From Clarkia xantiana subsp. parviflora (lineage: Eukaryota; Streptophyta; Magnoliopsida; Myrtales; Onagraceae): a DNA stretch of 64,000 bases. Both the position numbers and the translations under genes were made by a program. Numbering within the stretch: the first letter of the stretch is position 1; the number at the start of each line of letters is the position of its first letter. The notes beneath the pieces are model-generated. The model ran no database searches. It was not told where the DNA came from and was given only the letters and a program-made list of their open reading frames with translations. The stretch spans positions 3,049,834 through 3,113,833 of the forward strand of contig JAPTYO010000023.1 in the NCBI GenBank assembly GCA_036873135.1, written 5' to 3'. Shown piece by piece: positions 35,421 to 45,241 of the stretch.

Positions 35421-36064
35421 TTGTCTATATGTATTACTGGATTTTGTACTTAAAGGCGTTTCTCTACTAATTGGCTCTCCATGCGAAACTCAATGAGTAT
35501 AATCCTCAAGAAACCCATGTTAATAAATGTGTTGCCGAACACTATTTCGGTTATGATGGCGTCATCGTATGGAGATTATCTGATTTTGTACTTACACTTA
35601 ACCCATGAGTATAATCCTTCTGATTTCGTTATCGTCAATGCTTGTCGATGGAGATTATCTTTTATCCCATCCACTTTTACTTTTCCACTGCACGTGTTTT
35701 ATTTTATTTTTTTAATTAAATATTATTTTTTAAGGAAAATACTTTACAATTGAAATAACTTTTGTAAGGGAATCTAAACCCCTCACAAAACATCATATTA
35801 ACTAGGGTTATTAGCGAGAGATTTTTTTGTAAAAAAAATATTTACGGAAATACTAGTAAAAAGCCTTAATTATCCCTTTGAATTATTACCTTACAAATCC
35901 CTCAGTATTTTTATTTTATTTAGGGAAATTAAAATTGTAAGGGATTATCCCTTAAAACAGTTTCCCTTACCAAACCATAGTAAATCCCTTACAAAACACA
36001 CTAAATTTTGAGGGATCAAATCCCTCACAAATGACTCTAAAAAATTGCTGATTTTCTTGTAGTG
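35421..36064 (-). mobile_element. 5' end of the second CACTA element
   Basis: The end at 36064 reads, on the minus strand, CACTACAAGAAAATCAGC, a textbook CACTA terminus. The 300 bp inside are packed with TAAGGGA/TCCCTTAC/AGGGATTTG subterminal repeats, different from the GTGACGA type of the 9.9-kb element. Directly inside lies the TNPD fragment in the expected orientation. Confidence 0.85.
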
Positions 36065-36178
36065 AGTGACACAGTAAAACCATATCAGACGAGTATTGAA
36101 ATTTAAAAAGCCAAAATTTCAAGATAAGATCTATAAAAATCGGTTAAAGTTTAAGTGTCAATTTAGTTACTAATTTAT
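36065..36178. other. Spacer
   Basis: Short AT-rich sequence with no feature seen. Confidence 0.4.
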
Positions 36179-36225
36179 TGTTATATTATATTATATTATA
36201 TTATATTATATTATATTATATTATA
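36179..36225. repeat. (TTATA)n microsatellite
   Basis: About nine 5-bp units, adjoining the next element. Confidence 0.95.
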
Positions 36226-36820
36226 GGGTTAAAGGTACTTTTCATACCACATGTTTGACTGAATGTGGCTTTTAGTACTAGATGTTTAGTTTTGTATACT
36301 TTTGGTACCAAACGTTTGAAAAAATGTGGCTTTTGGTACATCCGTTAGTTGGCCGTTAGTTTTGACCGTTAAATGACATGTGCAAGTCACGTGATCGACT
36401 CTAAACTTTTAATTTTGTTCAATTTAGTCCCTCAAATATATTCCTAACTTTTATTTTGTTTAACTTAGTCATAACACTTCAAAATCGGACCCAATTAAAC
36501 CATTCGAATTCAATTGACATAGCCCCATTTGGGTCAAATTTACCCAATTGGAGATAGGTCCCAATTGGGTTCGATTTTGAAGCTTTAGGACTAAATTAAA
36601 CAAAATAAAAGTTATGAATATATTTGAGGGACTAAATTGAACAAAATTAAAAGTTTAGAGTCGATCACGTGACTTGCACATGTCATTTAACGGCCAACTA
36701 ACGGATGTACCAAAAGCCACATTTTTTCAAACGTTTGGTACCAAAAGTATACAAAACTAAACATCCAGTACTAAAAGCCACATTCGGTCAAACATATGGT
36801 ATGAAAAGTACCTTTAACCC
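36226..36820. mobile_element. Mutator-like MITE upstream of IPT
   Basis: Left end GGGTTAAAGGTACTTTTCAT, right end ATGAAAAGTACCTTTAACCC, with arms extending through most of its 595 bp. Flanking 9-mers TATATTATA and TATATTCTA match at 8 of 9 positions. No coding capacity. Its right edge is about 350 bp upstream of the IPT start codon. Confidence 0.9.
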
Positions 36821-37166
36821 TATATTCTATTTATAAACTACTATATTTGTATCTATAAACTATATATAAGGGATATTATAGTCATTTGGTGCTCAACTAA
36901 TTGTTTAACTGCCTTTAGTTTTGCAGTTAAGTAACTTAAGCGGGAGCTCGGCTAATTGCTTAACAATTGGCCGGATTTGGATGTAAACTGAAAGTGTAGT
37001 ACATGTGATTTATTTAGATAGTTTATATTTTTAGAAAAATATTTTTTTCAGTGATCATATATATATAGTAGTACACTTTGAACTATGATCTCACTTGAAA
37101 CAATTATACAAAAGAAATCCAAAACATTAACAATATATAACCAGCCACATTAATCAATCAATCAAT
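36821..37166 (+). promoter_or_regulatory. IPT proximal promoter and leader
   Basis: A TATA-like alternating run (CATATATATATAG, about 37056-37068) lies roughly 100 bp before the ATG. No cytokinin or nitrate response element was recognised with confidence. Confidence 0.45.
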
Positions 37167-38033
37167 ATGAGTTCAATTATGAAGAATCCATTGGTTGCTA
37201 ACAATGTCAATTCCAAGAACACCAAGAAGGTCATCTTCATCATGGGATCAACGGGTTGCGGAAAGACGAAGCTCTCGATCGACCTAGCCTTGCATTTCAA
37301 TGCCGAGATCATCAACTCCGACAAAATCCAAGTCTATAAAGGCCTCGATATAGTCACCAACAAGGTTACTGAGCTAGACCGCAAGGGTGTGCCCCACCAC
37401 TTACTTGGTTTTATCGACGACCCTAACCAAGACTTCACGGCTCAAGACTTCTGCACCCAAACCATAGCCTCCATTGACCGCATTACGTCTTCTCCGCACA
37501 GGAGGGTCCCTATGGTTGTGGGTGGATCCAACTCATACATCCAAGCCTTTGTAGAAACCCTCGGCCTTATTAATTCGGGTTACGAATTTTGCTTCATTTG
37601 GGTGGACGTGGCACTACCCGTTTTGTACAACCGTGTATCCGTTAGGGTTGACGAAATGGTGCAACAGGGTCTGGTGGATGAGATTCGAGAGATGTTCACT
37701 TTTGGAACAGACTATAGCCGTGGGGTTTGGCGGGCAATCGGGGCTCAAGAATTGGATGCATATTTTCGCGCTGAGAAAGATCATTTAATAGATGAATCAC
37801 GAAAGGAGGAGTTGCTAAGGAGGGCGATTGCGGAAACTAAGACTAATACTTGCAAATTGGCTGCTAGACAAAGGGAGAAGATTGAGAATCTTAGAGGAGA
37901 GCTTGGTTGGAAGATCCATCGCATTGATGCTACTCAAGTTGTTTTAAAGAGCGGTAAAGAGACTAAAGAGGCTTGGAACAAGTTAGTGCTTGAACCCAGC
38001 ATTAAGATTGTGACTCATTTCATCAACAAATGA
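37167..38033 (+). CDS. IPT: Adenylate isopentenyltransferase (cytokinin synthase)
   Basis: Transfers the dimethylallyl group to ATP/ADP, the first committed step of cytokinin synthesis in plants. 288 aa in a single exon, as in the plant ATP/ADP-type IPT genes. The P-loop GSTGCGKT is at residues 27-34, with NSDKIQVYKGLDI, TNKVT and VPHHLLG after it, then VVGGSNSY and the C-terminal TCKLAARQREKI. Plant ATP/ADP-type proteins are usually around 330 aa. This one has a short N-terminus (about 20 residues before the core) without an evident plastid transit peptide, so it may be cytosolic. The chosen ATG is the first in frame after the TATA region. The tRNA-type IPT family is unlikely because of the size and the lack of introns. 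Confidence 0.93.
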   Translation: MSSIMKNPLVANNVNSKNTKKVIFIMGSTGCGKTKLSIDLALHFNAEIINSDKIQVYKGLDIVTNKVTELDRKGVPHHLLGFIDDPNQDFTAQDFCTQTIASIDRITSSPHRRVPMVVGGSNSYIQAFVETLGLINSGYEFCFIWVDVALPVLYNRVSVRVDEMVQQGLVDEIREMFTFGTDYSRGVWRAIGAQELDAYFRAEKDHLIDESRKEELLRRAIAETKTNTCKLAARQREKIENLRGELGWKIHRIDATQVVLKSGKETKEAWNKLVLEPSIKIVTHFINK

Positions 38034-38379
38034 TGCTCACCACTGACTACCAATTAATTATTTAAATAATAAACATGCTTATTAATAAAGTATAAATGTA
38101 TATTAGGGCAAGATGTGGTGAAAAATCGTTAGCCGAGGTATTCACACCGTTTTGTTTTATAATGGTATTACTCTAATGGTGCGGGAAGTTATGATATATA
38201 ATTATAAAAACAATTTTATAATGTATACATATATATGTAATATTTAACTTACATTTTCTAATTAAAAGAAGATGAGCAGTTAATTAAACAATATTTGGTT
38301 TTCATGGGGTTTGGTACTTGTGTTGTCGTTATAATAATTGGGTTGAACTTTGGATTTTGGATGATTTGTTTAGTTTTAG

Positions 38380-38422
<43 letters not shown>

Positions 38423-39040
38423 AGTTTATTTCGGAGGCCTGGATAAAGCTGCAACCAATAGAATTTTCATAACACTCCATTCCCAAAAGGAAATACATGT
38501 GAAATTCTTTTTCCTTTTAGCAGGGATATGAAATTGAATCTAATCGTAAGAAGAATACATGGATAATAAATAACTTACTTCTTAAAAGATGGATACTTAA
38601 GAACTTAGAACAAGAAGCTACAACCTCATATATCTTTACCTTATTTGATCACCAGTCGCATTAAGACCTCGTAGTCCAATGAAAGAAATGAGATATTCGA
38701 ATACGCCACAAAAGGGAGGAAGTGGGATACGAATGATGGAGTTCAATATTTATGAAGTTCGTTACAAGGGAGTCTAGAGATGATTGTGTTACAAAGACAA
38801 TTGACCATTCAACGAATAGAAATAATATCGATAATCGAAGCGACAAGACTCACGAATATGAGTTATTTTTAGTCACTTGAATGGTTAAGATTTAAAGAGA
38901 CGTGTCATTGGAAAGGAGTAAATGAGCTTAAAGATACTGTAACAAATGAATTTATATAGATATAAAACTAAGACAAAGGTATCTATTATTTTGGATCACA
39001 TGAAAGGTTTGAAGTCACTTCATTAAATTTTATGCCTTGA
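38034..39040. other. IPT 3' flank
   Basis: AT-rich, with an (AT)n microsatellite at 38383-38420. No gene recognised in 38420-39040. Confidence 0.5.
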
Positions 39041-39049
39041 AGATACATA

Positions 39050-39235
39050 AGTAATAGAGTACAAGAATTAATGATTATTGCGACGACTAAAATCGTCGCA
39101 GTAACCTCAAAAATTGTCACTATAAATATGTTGCTACGATAAATCGTCACAATATTTTCGTCACTATGAACCCCTAATAATAGGTCCCTACTGCGACAAG
39201 ACTGAGTTGTCATCGCAATAGTTGTCATAACTGGG
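39050..39235. repeat. Small inverted-repeat remnant with CGTCGCAGT/CGTCAC motifs
   Basis: Short opposing copies of TCGTCGC, CGTCAC and TGCGACGA resemble CACTA subterminal repeats. No terminus visible. Confidence 0.35.
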
Positions 39236-39379
39236 TCAATTTAACTCTATGTCCGATTGGGTCAGACCCTGGATAGGATCGCCCAGGTCCAGGAACCTAG
39301 CTACGGTCCGACCCAGCCATGGATCGGACCCTGACTCGGTCAATTCTGAAATAAGTCCGATTTGGAATCTTTGAGGACT

Positions 39380-39595
39380 AAATTTTAAAAATCAAAAGTT
39401 AAGGATATAAATTGGAGGACTAAATTAAACAAAATAAAATTATTTAACGGTCAAACTTAACTATTGACTAACAGAAGCACCAAAAGTCTACAAAATGCAA
39501 ACATATGACACTAAAAGTCTACAAAATAAAATATGGCACCAAAAGCCAACTTATCAATATATGACAACGAAAGACCCTTTTAACTCTTATTATTA
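39380..39595. mobile_element. Right half of a GGGTTAA-type MITE
   Basis: Matches the right arm of the 36226-36820 element: GGACTAAATTAAACAAAATAAAA, ACCAAAAGTCTACAAAAT, ending CCTTTTAACTCTTA. The left arm is missing. Confidence 0.5.
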
Positions 39596-39599
39596 TAAT

Positions 39600-39800
39600 A
39601 AAAAACAGAAAAAACCCATATCAGATTACGAGGAAATTAGAAAGGAAATATGTATAGTTAAATGAATGTTTTATACTTCATCTCCTTTTATTTCTCTTTT
39701 GTTTCTTAATTGTAAATTCATGACTAGATTCGTGTTTGTAATTTATTTTTTCTAATAAAAGCAAAGTATTCCGAAAAAAATTAGAGCAAAATTTAGGTTA
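39600..39800. other. AT-rich spacer before LINE fragment
   Basis: Nothing recognised apart from AT-rich sequence. Confidence 0.35.
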
Positions 39801-39805
39801 TGTTT

Positions 39806-40249
39806 TGGATTTTTTAGTCTTTAACATCGGAATTAACCGAAAAAACGGAGGTGTTAATAGTAAGGGTCGAATGATCAATGATAACATCATTGTGGCTCAG
39901 GAAGTTTTCCATTGGCTCAAGCTCAAGAAGAAAGGTAAACAAGTTTTTTGTGCAATCAAGGTTGATATGGCTAAATCCTACGATCGTTTTGATTGGGATT
40001 TGTTGTTGAAATTTATGGAGAAAATGGATTTTGGGGCTAAATGGAGGAGTTTGATTGATGTGTGCCTGTTCGGTGTGTTTAATAATGTGATGGTAAATGG
40101 GAAGAGTACTAAAGTCTTCAAGCCTACAAGAGGAATTAGGCAGGGGGTCATTTATCCTATTACCTGTTTCTCAATGTTTCAAATGTGTTGTCTTTTATGA
40201 TCACAGATGCAGTAGTTGGTGGAGAGTTTAGTGGAATAAAGATGAAGAG
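39806..40249 (+). pseudogene. LINE reverse transcriptase, 5' part (interrupted)
   Basis: Codes KGRMINDNIIVAQEVFH, AIKVDMAKSYDRFDWDLL and PTRGIRQG, the conserved blocks of plant L1-type reverse transcriptase. A frame change occurs near 40190, then MITDAVVGGEFSGIKMK runs to the insertion point at 40249. The frame resumes after the Ty3-gypsy element at 51692. The N-terminal endonuclease domain is absent. Confidence 0.85.
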
Positions 40250-40965
40250 TGTTGGATCACGGGCGAAGCTCCGTTACGTCCTTGACGGAAAGCTTTGGAC
40301 TCCTGGGCTCCGCGTAATCCTGCAAAAGGGGATGACCTGGGTGGTGACCCAGAATCCCTCTCCGATGCTTAAATGAGTATGTGATCAATGGGTGGTAAGC
40401 AGAAGTCTAAGTTCGTATTAGATGATTGTTTTCTGAGGTAACTTCCTCCTTTATATAGGAGGGGAAGTTACTCAGTTACCTGTTACTGCGCCTGGCAGTT
40501 TTACCCATGATTCCGCATATCTCGGTCGGGATTCCGTATATCTCGCCCCACGCTCCGCGTATCTTACTCGTACTCCGCGTATCTCGGGCACGCCCTGCGT
40601 ATCTCGGGGGATTTATCTTTATCTCTAACCGTCTCCCACTACTCTATCTAGTAGGCGGGTTTCTCGGTTTTTATCCTCTGATCACAAGTCCCGACTCCTG
40701 TCGAAGACTCCAGAGTTGTCTCATTCTAGATCACCACCCAGGACCTTCAGTCTCTGCGGGACAGGTCCAGCCTCTGCGGGGCTTTATTATCGGGGCCTAC
40801 TCAGAGGCTTCTCATCGGGAGCATTCAGCTCCTACATCGGGACCGCTAAAGTCGGGACCCTTTGTGCCGGGCCTCTGGGCCTTCTAGGCTTTTCACGAGG
40901 CCCACTGGACCTACTCGCCGTCCATTGGCTGTTAACGGGGCTAACGATTACATCGGAACCCATCA
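40250..40965 (-). repeat. Gypsy 3' LTR
   Basis: TG...CA ends. It contains a TATA core flanked by an inverted repeat (CCTCC-TTTATATA-GGAGG, near 40446-40463) and about five imperfect copies of a CGCGTATCTCG motif at 40509-40610. Confidence 0.95.
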
Positions 40966-40976
40966 TTTGCCCCCAA
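40966..40976 (-). other. Gypsy polypurine tract
   Basis: Minus strand TTGGGGGCAAA immediately before the 3' LTR start TGATGGG. Confidence 0.85.
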
Positions 40977-41485
40977 GACATGGGGGACTTTTAGTTCGTC
41001 ATGTCTTTTAATTCAGCTCTTCTGACCTCATTGTCGGAGGCTTTTGTTTTTATACCTTCCAATACCACCGTTGGAGGCCTTTGTTTTCATACCTTCCGAT
41101 ACCACCGTCGGAGGCTTTTGCCTTGTGTGTAATTGTTGTATAACAGAGTCTCCTACTCATGATTGCCTTGGGCCCACCAGGCCCCATGGGCAGTTGCCAA
41201 ATCCGAGGAGACTCCTCGGTTACTGTAGTATTAAATGCCTAGGGATAAGGAAACGACGTTTAAACCGGCGTGACTGTTATTTTCTGAAAAAGCAGCTGTG
41301 ACGTCACGCACGTCCCTTCCGTACCTATAATCTCGGCGATTAAGATCGTGTCGTTTCCTCTTCAACGGTGCGGATCAAGCCCATCCAGCTGTCTCTTCCG
41401 TACCGTCTCCATAATTTCAACGATTGTGATCAAATTGTTTCGTCTTCAACGGTCCAGATTAAGTCCCTCCCGTTGTCCTTTTGCT

Positions 41486-41493
41486 TATAAAAG
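41486..41493 (+). promoter_or_regulatory. TATA box of the antisense gene
   Basis: TATAAAAG, 155 bp upstream of the antisense ATG at 41648, with a pyrimidine-rich start region following. It lies outside the LTR and points opposite to gag-pol. Confidence 0.65.
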
Positions 41494-41647
41494 CTAAAAC
41501 CCTGGCTTTATTCACTTCTTCTGCACTCTCTCGATTTCAGCCATTCTTGCATTCGAAGCTTCTTCTCCAAGCTCCTCCTGCTGTTCAAGTGATCAAGGCC
41601 TTCAACTCTTCCGATCTTCCTACATTTCACCTCTTCAACCACCGATC

Positions 41648-44373
41648 ATGTCTGGTAAGGGCTTTCCTCTATGTTTTCGTGATTTACTTGCTCTCTGTTC
41701 TCCTTTTCTCAAATTCTTTTTTTTGCAATCGTTTTAGACGAAGCTAGTTCTGAAGCTAGGGCTCCTTTCATTTTCGAATTTGCCGTCAATGAGATCTCTG
41801 AGGCTTCATATGAGGTTGCCCTTAGAGAGGGGTGTATTACCTCAGATTGGGAACCTCGTTTCCCGTATGAGTCTCAACCTGCTGTCAGAAGGAAGCACAT
41901 CATTACGCCTCCTCGGGCAGGGGAAGTGTTCGTCTCCGCCGGTCAAATAAGCGCGGGGATTCGGTTCCCCTTCTGCGGAAATATGGTGGAGATGTGCAAC
42001 TTCTACAAAACGCATCCCTGTACCTTCTCTCCACACGCCATCCGCGTGTGGAATGCCTTCCAATACTTATGCCACCGCCAGCAGTGGACGTACAGTCTAC
42101 TGCTATTCCGCACTTTCTACGGCATGAAGTGCAACAAAGCTGGTGTCTGCTCCTTCTCCCCCGACTCCCCAAGTGGACAAAGTAACAACTTTCACGTTTT
42201 GGCTGGGACGGCGAGACTTGGAAGTTCCACAAGGATCGGATACTGATACGTGATTCGGGGTCTGACAATAGCGGATGGAAGAAGTACTACTTCTTCGTCC
42301 AGCACAGCTCTGTCCCATGGCCTCGATGGGAGGTCACAGCGGATCCTGCCCCCAAGCTCCTAGACTACACCGAGGATGACCTCAACACCCTCCAGATGGT
42401 TCAGCTTTACCGTTGGGGAGACAACTTCATACCCCTCGACGCCAACAAGCTCCGGGAGAAGGACCTGATCATGATCGGAGTCCGGCTCCTTGACTCTGTT
42501 TCCAAGGATTTGGTCGTTTGGGTAATATTTCTAACTATCTTATTTTTTTACCTTTGCAGCCAAGAAGGCTTCTCTGCTGACCCATCTCCTTATAAAGCAG
42601 GGCGAGACTGATGCCGTCCAGAGTGGCTCCAAGCGGAAGCGAAAGCTGGTGAAGAAAGGTGCTTCCTCTTCCACTCCTATATCTGCCGCTCCTTCTGCCG
42701 AAGAGCAGGTCGGGGCCAAGAAGGCCAAGAGGGGAGAGATAGATCGGGCCTTCAGGGCCACTACTGTCGAGGAAGGTAAGCGCGTTCGTCGTGCAATTAA
42801 ATGATATAAGAAATTAGTTCCCAAGGAATTTATCCCCGCCGATCGGGAGTCGCGTGTTCGGGAAATTAAATATATCCTTCAAGGAGAAATCCCCCGCGTT
42901 CTTAAGGCAGGATATTATAACTTCCATGGGAAAGACCAACATGTCGAACGTCAAATTCTCTGGTGTCCTGGCGGAATTATTCCTGATCATGTTCGTCCTG
43001 CCACCGCAGGTCTCTCGGATACTCCTGTCCCGACGGAGGCTGTCATTCCAGCGGAGACTGCGGCTCCGCAAGAACTGATGCAGGAGGACGTCCCGGCGGA
43101 AGCTCAGTTCCGTCGGGTGACTAATTTGGAGGCTTCTCCTTCTGCCGGGAGCCTGACGAGGGGGGCCTGCTTCCCCGCGGAAGGTCGGGGTCAAGGAACA
43201 TGGAGCTCGCTGTGAGGGACGTGTCCCGGAGCCCTCCTCCTGTTTTCCTTACTCCTACTCCTGAGCTTCCTCCGACCGAGGTAGCTCCTCCCGTCGATGA
43301 TGCCGAGGTTATCCCTCGTCTTCCGATGGATGATGTTTACAAGATCTACACCCCCGACCAGGCGGCGGTCCCCTGGCGTCCGATCGAATCCCTCCAAGGG
43401 TTTTCGATCCGACGGGATAATCTTCAGCCCGACGTGGCTCTGCATCTGGTGGCAGGATCAATTCCTCCCTCCTTGAGACAGCCGCTTTGTCTGTCGCGGG
43501 AGGACATTGAAGAGGAGTTCCGCGCTATGGCCGTTCGTCGGATGGAGATAATACTTTACCTTTACTTGTTTTCTTCTTTATCCGTCTTCGACCATCGAGT
43601 TCTAATCCTTCTTCCTCTTGCCTTAGGAAACTGCGGACCAGCACCGAAGTTTCGCCATCGCCTTAGCCCTGAAGAGTGCTTTGGAGGAGGCTGAAGCTAA
43701 GTCGAACCCTGACGCATTAGCCAAACTTCAGGTGGAGCTCGACGAGGCGGTGGCAGCCAAGAACAAGATGGCCAAGGAGAAAGCTCTCCTAGACGAGATG
43801 ACCTCGGGCCTGCTCAAGAAAGTCCACGATCATGAGGCTGTCATGCGTCGGGAACAGAAGATGGTCCAGGTGGAGCAGCAGCGGAATGAGGCGGAAAAGA
43901 AGCAGCTCATTCATGAGAAAAACGTCTTCGCGGATCTTCTCGTGGAGGCCAAGGCAAAGTTTGAGGCGGAGAGGGCTGAGTTCTCTGCCAAGCCGGCTGA
44001 GGCAAAGGCTCAGGGCCTCGAGGAGGGCCACCAGCGGGGCCTCGAGGAGGGCCGCCAGCGGGGCCTTGAGGAGTATCGGGACTCTGAGGAATTCAAGGTG
44101 GCTGCTGTAGAGTTCTGTAAGTCCGAGGTGGAGAACGTTCAGTTCAATGCTGTCGAAGAGCTCTACACAGCATACGAGGATTCCATCGACTTCAAGAAGT
44201 CCGAGACCCTCGCCCCCTTCGCGGAGAAATATTTCAACCTCCCCGTGGAGAGTGAAGAGGCCGCTGCCGTGGACCCAACTCCGCCAACTGTGGAGCCTTC
44301 CACCCAGGCCCCTCCGAACTTTGCTCCCTCCGAGGCTGCTGAGGATCCATCTTCCAACAAGGACCAAGCTTAA
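41648..44373 (+). CDS. Antisense intron-containing gene of the Tat element (plant gypsy-type domain, PF04195-like)
   Basis: A separate gene between integrase and the 3' LTR, on the strand opposite to gag-pol. Exon 1 is only ATGTCTG (41648-41654). A GT-AG intron joins it to 41738, giving MSDEASSEARAP. The next exon holds the domain called putative gypsy-type transposon (AGQISAGIRFPFCGNMVE, SPHAIRVWNAFQYLC). A one-base loss in a T run near 42200 shifts the frame, after which GWDGETWKFHKDR and SGWKKYYFFVQH follow. Further exons appear around 42560-42774 (KRKRKLVKK basic patch), within 42940-43545, and from 43627 (acceptor TTAG). The last exon is a long coiled coil with repeats GLEEGHQR/GLEEGRQR and an acidic tail, ending TAA 44371-44373. 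Function unknown; the basic patch and coiled coil suggest a nuclear, oligomeric protein (inference). Confidence 0.75.
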
Positions 44374-44585
44374 TGTTTGCATCTTTTAGTCCCTGTTGTC
44401 TTTCTCCTTTATCTCTTGTATCGAACCTCTTTGACCTTCTGGCCTTTATATAAGTAGTTTCTTTTCATCTGTTTTGGCACCGATACTCGTTTGCACTTTA
44501 TCTAAAGCGGCTTTAAATTCGTTACTCAGAACGATCCGATGCGCCATTAAAATGACTTTATACGTCCTTCCGACGCTTTACTCGA

Positions 44586-44755
44586 GATTTTACCGTTTAA
44601 GGTTTCTTGTCCAATCGGGACTTCACCACTTAAGGTTTCTCGTCCAAAATCAAGACTTCACCACTTAAGGTTTCTCGTCCAAAATCGGGACTTCACCACT
44701 TAAGGTTTCTCGTCCAAAATCGGGACTTCACCACTTAAGGTTTCTCGTCCCTGCC
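44586..44755. repeat. 35-bp tandem array in the gypsy 3' region
   Basis: About five units around CCACTTAAGGTTTCTCGTCC, nearly identical. Tat elements commonly carry tandem arrays here. Confidence 0.9.
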
Positions 44756-44799
44756 TTTCAAGGCCATTTTCACACCCCTTAAAGCTTTTACTGCGTCTC

Positions 44800-45120
44800 T
44801 ACCGGACGGCTTAATCGTACCCTTTAAGGCTTTTTGCCGCATCATATAGACGACTTACGCGGACCTGTTAAGGCTTTTCCGTACCCGTTAAGGCTTTTGG
44901 CCGCATCATATAGACGACTTACGCGGACCCATCAGGGCCTTTTCGTACCTAGGCTTTTGGTTGCATCATATAGACGACTTACGTGTACCCCGTAGGGCTT
45001 TTGTCCATACCCGTTAAGGCTTTTGGCCGCATCATATAGACGACTTACGCATACCTCGGAAGGCTTTTATCGTACCTCGGAAGGCTTTTGGTCGCGTCCT
45101 TCTGGACGTCTTACTAACAG
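44800..45120. repeat. About 62-bp tandem array in the gypsy 3' region
   Basis: About five units containing GCATCATATAGACGACTTAC and AAGGCTTTT. More diverged than the 35-bp array beside it. Confidence 0.85.
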
Positions 45121-45241
45121 TTTAGAATAAATCTAAAAGTAATTTGATCGGAAACAACTTCTTTTATTCATAAATAACTCAAAATAGGCTTACATCGGAT
45201 TTTATTGATAGACAATTTGCGCCCTTCACGGCGGCTTAATA

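Noticed and set aside
40507..40994. Two plus-strand ORFs in the gypsy LTR
   Set aside because: Entirely inside the LTR, repeated in the other LTR; no domain.
43789..44382. 197-aa Leu-rich minus-strand ORF
   Set aside because: Complement of the coiled-coil exon of the antisense gene.
44586..45120. CRISPR-like regular repeats
   Set aside because: Units are contiguous tandem repeats without unique spacers, and the genome is eukaryotic.
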